Origin: Phoronis australis
Taxonomy: Eukaryota > Phoronida > Phoronidae
NCBI GenBank assembly: GCA_002633005.1
Contig: NMRA01000403.1
Span: 1 to 24,812 of the forward strand
Direction: 5' to 3'
Length of the DNA stretch: 24,812 nucleotides
A program made the translations under genes and the position numbers. Below are positions 20,072 to 24,812 of the stretch, piece after piece (the stretch's first letter is position 1; every line of letters starts with the position of its first letter). Below the pieces are notes generated by a model. That model was not told the origin of the DNA and ran no database searches. It saw nothing but the letters and a program-made list of their open reading frames with translations.

Positions 20072-20350
20072 GTGTCTGCCCAAAATGCATTTGGAGTATC
20101 GGCACTTCCATCGGCTTCTTGTAAAGAGAGCTGGCCACAGTCCACATCTGAGGAAACTGAGTGTGAGTGGGCACTACGCAATGGCAAACAGAACTCCAGA
20201 TTTGCTCATGACGTGAAAGTGTTGTTGACGGAAAGTTTTCAGCTGGACAAAGAACATGTGCCAATTGTATACCTGCATTCATGGCTAATAATTTGAGATT
20301 AGCGAAGAAACGCCAGAAAAAAATTAAGTGAGATAATCTGGCTGAAAGAA
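20072..20350 (+). pseudogene. Possible relic of a conserved invertebrate protein segment
   Basis: The plus frame contains ECEWALRNGKQNSRFAHDVK followed by VLLTESFQL, and after a stop a segment reading LRLAKKRQKK. The order W-A-L, R-F, L-x-x-x-F and a terminal R-L-A-x-K-R resembles a C-terminal module I associate with repeat-spread zinc-finger proteins of cnidarians and molluscs. The resemblance is from memory and weak, the frame has no ATG, and it is interrupted. I cannot name a function. Confidence 0.2.
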
Positions 20351-22008
20351 GTCCATGTTACTGTCTTGTTTTCGCGCATGGCTGCCTCTTCTACAGCTGG
20401 CTGCGGAATGGTGGAAGGAGAAATCTGTTATAAGAAGTTCTGGAAGATTTGGGTTAATACTCAGTCCGTTCTACTGGAAAATACTACCAACACTTTTTTC
20501 TGTTGGCTGATTGTCGAGGCTTAAAAATCCGTAATTCTTTCTGGAGACTCATGTTCAAATCATGAAGGTAAGACGTTTTGACAAGGCGACAGTTTTATTT
20601 TACGCCTATTGAAAGATAATTACATTTAGCAAACGAAAGTAGCTTTTTGATCCTAACAATATTTTGAAAGTTGCAAATCGAGACAGGTTCCACGCTTTGC
20701 ATCGTGAATTGGCTCACGTATTCATTCCGCACTACTCCGCTAACAACGGCGGTGGGAGCCGGTGGCATCAGATGTCAACATGGCATATAACTGGCACAGT
20801 ACTCCCTCGACAACCTCCTGCAACTGCGACTTGGAGCTGCCGAAGGTATTCGCCCGCCCATCAGGTTTTGGTATTACAGCAGAATATCTTACTCCTTCGT
20901 TTCTAGTTAACAAATCTGAATAATGAGGGTTTTGTTTAGCTAAAGCATTTGTAGACTATGGACGGTAAAACAAGCTCCAAACATCTCTCGTGCCTGACGT
21001 AGGTTCTGAGTTGCGGAAGATTGCTCATCGTCAAGACTCATTCTTCGAGTGTCTTCTATCAAATTCTATTGTCACAAATTTCATGGAACAATGCAGTTTT
21101 TCCACACCATTGCGAGTTTTTCCGTGTCTCTACACGTTGCGCCAAGGGCATATCGGTGCCTAAAACTGGTTTTTAAGAGTTGACGTGACGTGTATTGGAC
21201 GATCTTTTGGAAGAAAGAGCAGTAACCAAACTTGCCAAGACCCCTACTCCGATGGTCAGACTATCACCATACAGTTAATCACTGATTGAAAAAAGATACT
21301 GTCTGCATTGTCGAATGCCCATCTCCGTCTATCCTGAAAGAAGAGCGTCATAGTCTCAGGAAGCACAGAAGTATTCGGCTGGATTTGGGAGATGGAGCTT
21401 TTCAAGCTAGCTCACATCGTATATATGTCGCTGCTGTTCGACAGATGAGACTCGTCATCAGAGTCATGAAAGTATGTCAATAACCGTGCCTTAATTTGTG
21501 TCTTTCGTTGCACTGAATCAGTGTTGTTCAACGCTCTCATTCTCCAAAACCTACATCTTGCAGAATAATTTTGATACGCCCTCAGCAGTTGGAATGTCGT
21601 TGGAGCTCAAGTCATGAAGTGCGGGTAACAGGTCATTTTGGTGCCCTGAGAGTACGTATCTCTTTACACAGCGGCTTGTATCATTGATACTGAACGCCGC
21701 AAGAATCTTCGAAATGGTCTTCTCCACATGTGCCTCAAAATGCGGTCGTTGGCTGGCCCTCACGCGGGTGCCCGTACAGATCTGTCTCTATGATTTCAAA
21801 AGGAAAGTCTCGTTGTACACAATCACATGTCAATTGAGATCGAGCTCGTCAAGACGAACCATAAAATAACATCAACAAATGTACAAAATATCAAATAGAT
21901 CTGTGTCAAATTGTGCCAGTACTGTCAAATTAAAAACATCAGGTCAAAAAAACAAAATACAAAAGGGAAACTCGCTTATTTCACTGTATGGTCAATGTGG
22001 ACAGCATC
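20351..22008. other. Unassigned stretch
   Basis: Frames at plus 20664-20906, plus 21286-21483 and minus 21551-21763 show no domain or splice support. No repeat structure seen. Confidence 0.4.
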
Positions 22009-22545
22009 TTACTCTACTACTAAATGGAGCCGTTTCTTCCAACTAGAAATGTTTTTCTGTCTTTCTTCAATCGAGACTTCCCCCAATGACATAATTTTCC
22101 TGTCTTTTAACTCCTGCTCAGTCAATTTGCCTGTCATTCCCCGGTAACCTTTCTCCTTCAGAGAGTCCCATATGGCATAATTCATTATATTGCAGTCAGG
22201 ACTGAGCGGAGACCACTCATCCTTTTTGACAAGTTTTGGTGTGGCGTTCTCCAGATGAGCCTGAGTTATCTTGCTCATGTGTGAAGGGGCTCCATCTTGC
22301 TGAAAGACAAAATTGCTTCCAGGATAAAATCGCCTGCAATCTAGGAGATTTCCATCCAATAACTGCATGTAGCGTTGACTGTTACCTTTGGCTATAAGAG
22401 TCTCAATAAAGTAAATATTTGTTTTTCCTTCCCAAGATACTCCAGCGGAAACCATTATTTTTTTTTGAAAAATCTGTAATTCTCGTGATAGATTAGAGAA
22501 GGCTGAATTTCTCGTTTTTGTTTTAGATTGCACGAATTCAGTTGG
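22009..22545 (-). pseudogene. Tc1/mariner-type transposase, 5'-truncated (DDE catalytic C-terminal half)
   Basis: The minus-strand frame is open from just after a TGA (22546-22548) to TAA at 22009-22011, about 178 codons. It contains MVSAGVSWEGKTNIYFIE, the beta strands of the RNase H-like fold; VFQQDGAPSH, carrying the second catalytic Asp; and EWSPLSPDCNIMNYAIWDSL, carrying the third catalytic Asp (SPDxN). The latter two are 32 residues apart, followed by a C-terminal KEKGYRG...ISSWKKRL typical of the DDE_3 group. Missing are the N-terminal helix-turn-helix DNA-binding domains and the strand with the first catalytic Asp, so it cannot be active. There is no in-frame ATG. Matching terminal inverted repeats were not found. 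Confidence 0.85.
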
Positions 22546-22556
22546 TCAATTGCTTG

Positions 22557-22579
22557 TCAAAAAGTGGCTCACTTTTTGA
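22557..22579. repeat. Perfect 10-bp-stem hairpin next to the transposase relic
   Basis: TCAAAAAGTG (22557-22566), loop GCT, CACTTTTTGA (22570-22579). It lies ten bases beyond the point where the transposase frame is cut. It could mark a junction of two inverted element ends, since TCAAAAAGTG-like sequences occur in mariner termini, but a partner at the other end was not seen. Confidence 0.7.
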
Positions 22580-22740
22580 GACAGCAGATGAACAGTGCAA
22601 TACACAACTACCCATACAAGCGCACGTAATATTCTATGTCAAAGGAGAACACAGCCCAACAAGAATTGCAAATATACTAGAACATTCTTAGTTGGAGGCG
22701 ATAATTGCTCTGCACCTCTTCGACATAGTCTAAGTAGTCA

Positions 22741-23020
22741 GTGATGGAGACAGAAACCAATAGAACCTTACCTTTCTTGGGTCTATGTGTAGTTGATAAT
22801 GGCTCCATCCAAGTCAAGATCTACAGGAAACCGACACATACGGACCAATACCTCCAGTTTTCATCCAAGCACCCTTTAAAGCACAAACATTCCGTCGCCC
22901 GTACCCTCCTGGATAGATGTGATCGTTACATCGCTGACTACCGAGACTATGTCGAAATATGCAAATTATTTGAGACAAATTCAAACCTTTGTTACCCATT
23001 TTCAAGCCTTTTGATTTTTG
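22741..23020 (+). pseudogene. Penelope-like element reverse transcriptase fragment
   Basis: The plus frame 22741-23223 begins with ETNRTLPFLGLCVVDNGSI, then VKIYRKPTHTDQYLQFSS, KHPLKHKHSVARTLLDR. The chain LPFL-x(n)-G-x-YRKPTHTDxYL-x-FSSxHP-x-HK-x-VxRTLxxR is diagnostic of the C-terminal part of the reverse transcriptase domain of Penelope-like retroelements. The family resemblance fades after about residue 90 (NLCYPFSS). The frame remains open to 23223 with unrecognised sequence. Upstream a stop codon lies directly before, so the catalytic palm motifs (YxDD region) are absent, and no GIY-YIG endonuclease follows. I conclude a 5'- and 3'-truncated dead copy. Confidence 0.85.
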
Positions 23021-23223
23021 ATACTTTTAGTAATTATGAACACCGTTTACAGATTCATGGGTCTGTCAAGCACACTTTTGGTCTAAGCCTGAGGAAACCG
23101 TTTCTCATATTTTTTTTTTCTTCTAATAGAGGATATGAAAACGTGGGACACACATTCAGTTGCACCGAATTTTACAACCCCAACACCCTATGCCAACCTC
23201 CCGCTAAGGACCTTAATAAGTAA

Positions 23224-24812
23224 ATTAACAAAACAACTTACATACCTTTCTTTAAAATTAGCATTCCCTTTTCAAAGGCTTTGTTCTTTGTCTCCGATAT
23301 AGAAAGTAGGCTTTGACAACAGTTCTGCACTGGGTAGGAAGATCTTGCTGGTTAGCTGCCTGCAGTCAACTGCTTAAAACCAATTTTTGTCCATTCAGGG
23401 ACGGTTGCAGAAGCGATGCATATCTCCTCTGCAAGGTACTAGCCCTAAAACATAAAAACCAAAGGTCAGGTGAAAACAGACATCATATATTTCCATGCCA
23501 ACGTGCAATAGATTTCCGGACGACATAGGATAGGAAGTTAACAAATAGTCTAATAGATATTTGTCATGTACCCTTTGGTGCTTTGGGCTTGGATTGTAAT
23601 CTTACCTCACTAACAAATATCGAGTTGACAGCATAAACAGTCTGATGTAACTGTCACTGATAAAACTGTTGGAAATCATTCCAAGCATTAATAATACTGC
23701 TTTGATATACGAAAAATCCAGAGTGCTTATTCAAGTATCGTAACACACATCAGTCATCACAACAAACAAGGGTCGTATACATTATGACAAACTAAACTAC
23801 TACAGATATCAGTAATTACAAAAGTAATATAACATGTTGAACTGTTACAAAAGTAATATAACATGTTGAACTGTAAAGGTGGGTGACAATCTGGCTCCAA
23901 TGAAGGTATACACAAGTGGTGAATAGTAAGTTAAGAAACAATATGCGGAAGAATAACAGCAACACCGTCACAGCGACATGTGAAATTTGAGGATAACAGA
24001 GAAAGAATGAAAATTTGTTTGCGGGAGGGAGGGAAGGAGAAATTGAGTGAAAAATGAAAGTTCGAGAGAATTGTGGACGATGGCTCAGTGTTGCGACAAG
24101 ACAAAGAGATCATGTGGTACAATTGAACCAACAATCGTAAAACAAAGAAGGTCACTGACCTGAGAATCCAAACAATATGATAATGAGGACGACGCAGTAT
24201 AGCTTACATAAAATGATTTAAGAGTGACTCCATATAAAAACCAACAGGTAGAGTCTATACCCAAAATCACCGATTTTTTTTAAACTTAGCACATGAGTTT
24301 GGTTTGTTGAGATGTAGAAAAGTTTCACTTTTTAAGAATTTTCATTCATTATTTTTCTTTTTATGACCTGTACCTCCATTTTGCAACAAAATTGGGCGTC
24401 GAAGTAGGAATGTTTGAATGCATTTTACTAGCATGTGTGGTAAGGACAAAACAAATGGATAATACGAATTGAAAGGGCAATGGCTGAATAATTTAATGGC
24501 ATAACTTTCAAAATCCATTTTCAAATTTGTACGTTTTGAATTTGTGAGGCAAAAACGGCTATTTTTCAGGTTCACTGAAGCCATTTTCGGCCAAATTTGG
24601 CACTCTGTAGCAGCCATAACGCACCTTTTCTGAAATTGACTTTATAATAATTTGTTTAGTCATTCCTAACCTGTTCATAATCTAAAATAAAAAATCTTGC
24701 CTCTAATGTACTTTTTGCGTAGGAAGCATTACACGAACTGCACTTCGTCCTTTTGCATGTTCTCAGTTGCCTCTGCTGCCAATAGGGGGCTCTTGGAACA
24801 TATAATTAGCTT
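23224..24812. other. Unassigned stretch to the window end
   Basis: No recognisable gene. The minus frames 23931-24155, 24085-24270 and 24342-24617 lack domain features. One CTCF-core-like word (CCAATAGGGGGCTC, two mismatches) lies at 24779-24792. Confidence 0.4.
23816..23873. repeat. Perfect 29-bp tandem duplication
   Basis: The same 29-base word, starting TTACAAAAGTAATATAACAT and ending GTTGAACTG, occurs at 23816-23844 and again at 23845-23873 with no difference. This implies a recent duplication or an assembly artefact. Confidence 0.9.

Noticed and set aside
24779-24792. Isolated CTCF-like word near the window end
   Set aside because: Two mismatches to the core and a single occurrence; expected by chance at this level.

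Overview
The window is nuclear DNA of an animal, most likely a marine invertebrate. The evidence is spliced coding exons with GT/AG borders, tRNA-derived SINE heads, a THAP-type zinc finger relic, a PAN/apple-like exon, and remnants of Ty3/gypsy, Tc1/mariner and Penelope-like elements. The sequence is AT-rich, gene-poor and heavily interrupted by stops. There is no bacterial-style gene packing, and most long open frames are chance or repeat-driven.

Layout. 1-502: end of a Ty3/gypsy gag (zinc knuckle) followed, in the -1 frame, by a decayed protease start. 1003-1059: tRNA-derived SINE head, minus strand. 1282-1565: an acidic, exon-like open frame on the minus strand ending at a good splice donor. 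3110-9216: the only well supported host gene, the 3' part of a short-chain dehydrogenase/reductase (SDR), plus strand, as two exons separated by a 5.7 kb intron. The intron holds a THAP-domain relic, a perfect-stem hairpin, a SINE-like B box, a candidate cassette exon, and a 1.5 kb tandem array of about 440 bp units. That array repeatedly carries a sequence matching the CTCF core motif.

9217-15780: mostly unassigned, with a degenerate tRNA-like SINE head (about 10.85 kb), overlapping palindromes around a CRE octamer (12.8 kb) and a PAN-like exon on the minus strand (about 14.2-14.36 kb). 15783-17006: a non-autonomous DNA transposon with about 28 bp terminal inverted repeats, flanking CTA triplets and, inside, an array of short hairpins whose loops are conserved while the stems change in a compensating way. 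17495-19448: a second inverted-repeat element with subterminal TCACG-rich segments. 22009-22545: 5'-truncated Tc1/mariner transposase, minus strand. 22741 to about 23020: Penelope-like reverse transcriptase fragment. 23.2-24.8 kb: nothing recognisable except a perfect 29 bp tandem duplication.

The genes do not form a pathway. This is one host gene's 3' end in a landscape built by transposable elements. The most unusual structures are the covarying hairpin array inside the 15.8-17.0 kb element and the CTCF-like tandem array inside the SDR intron.
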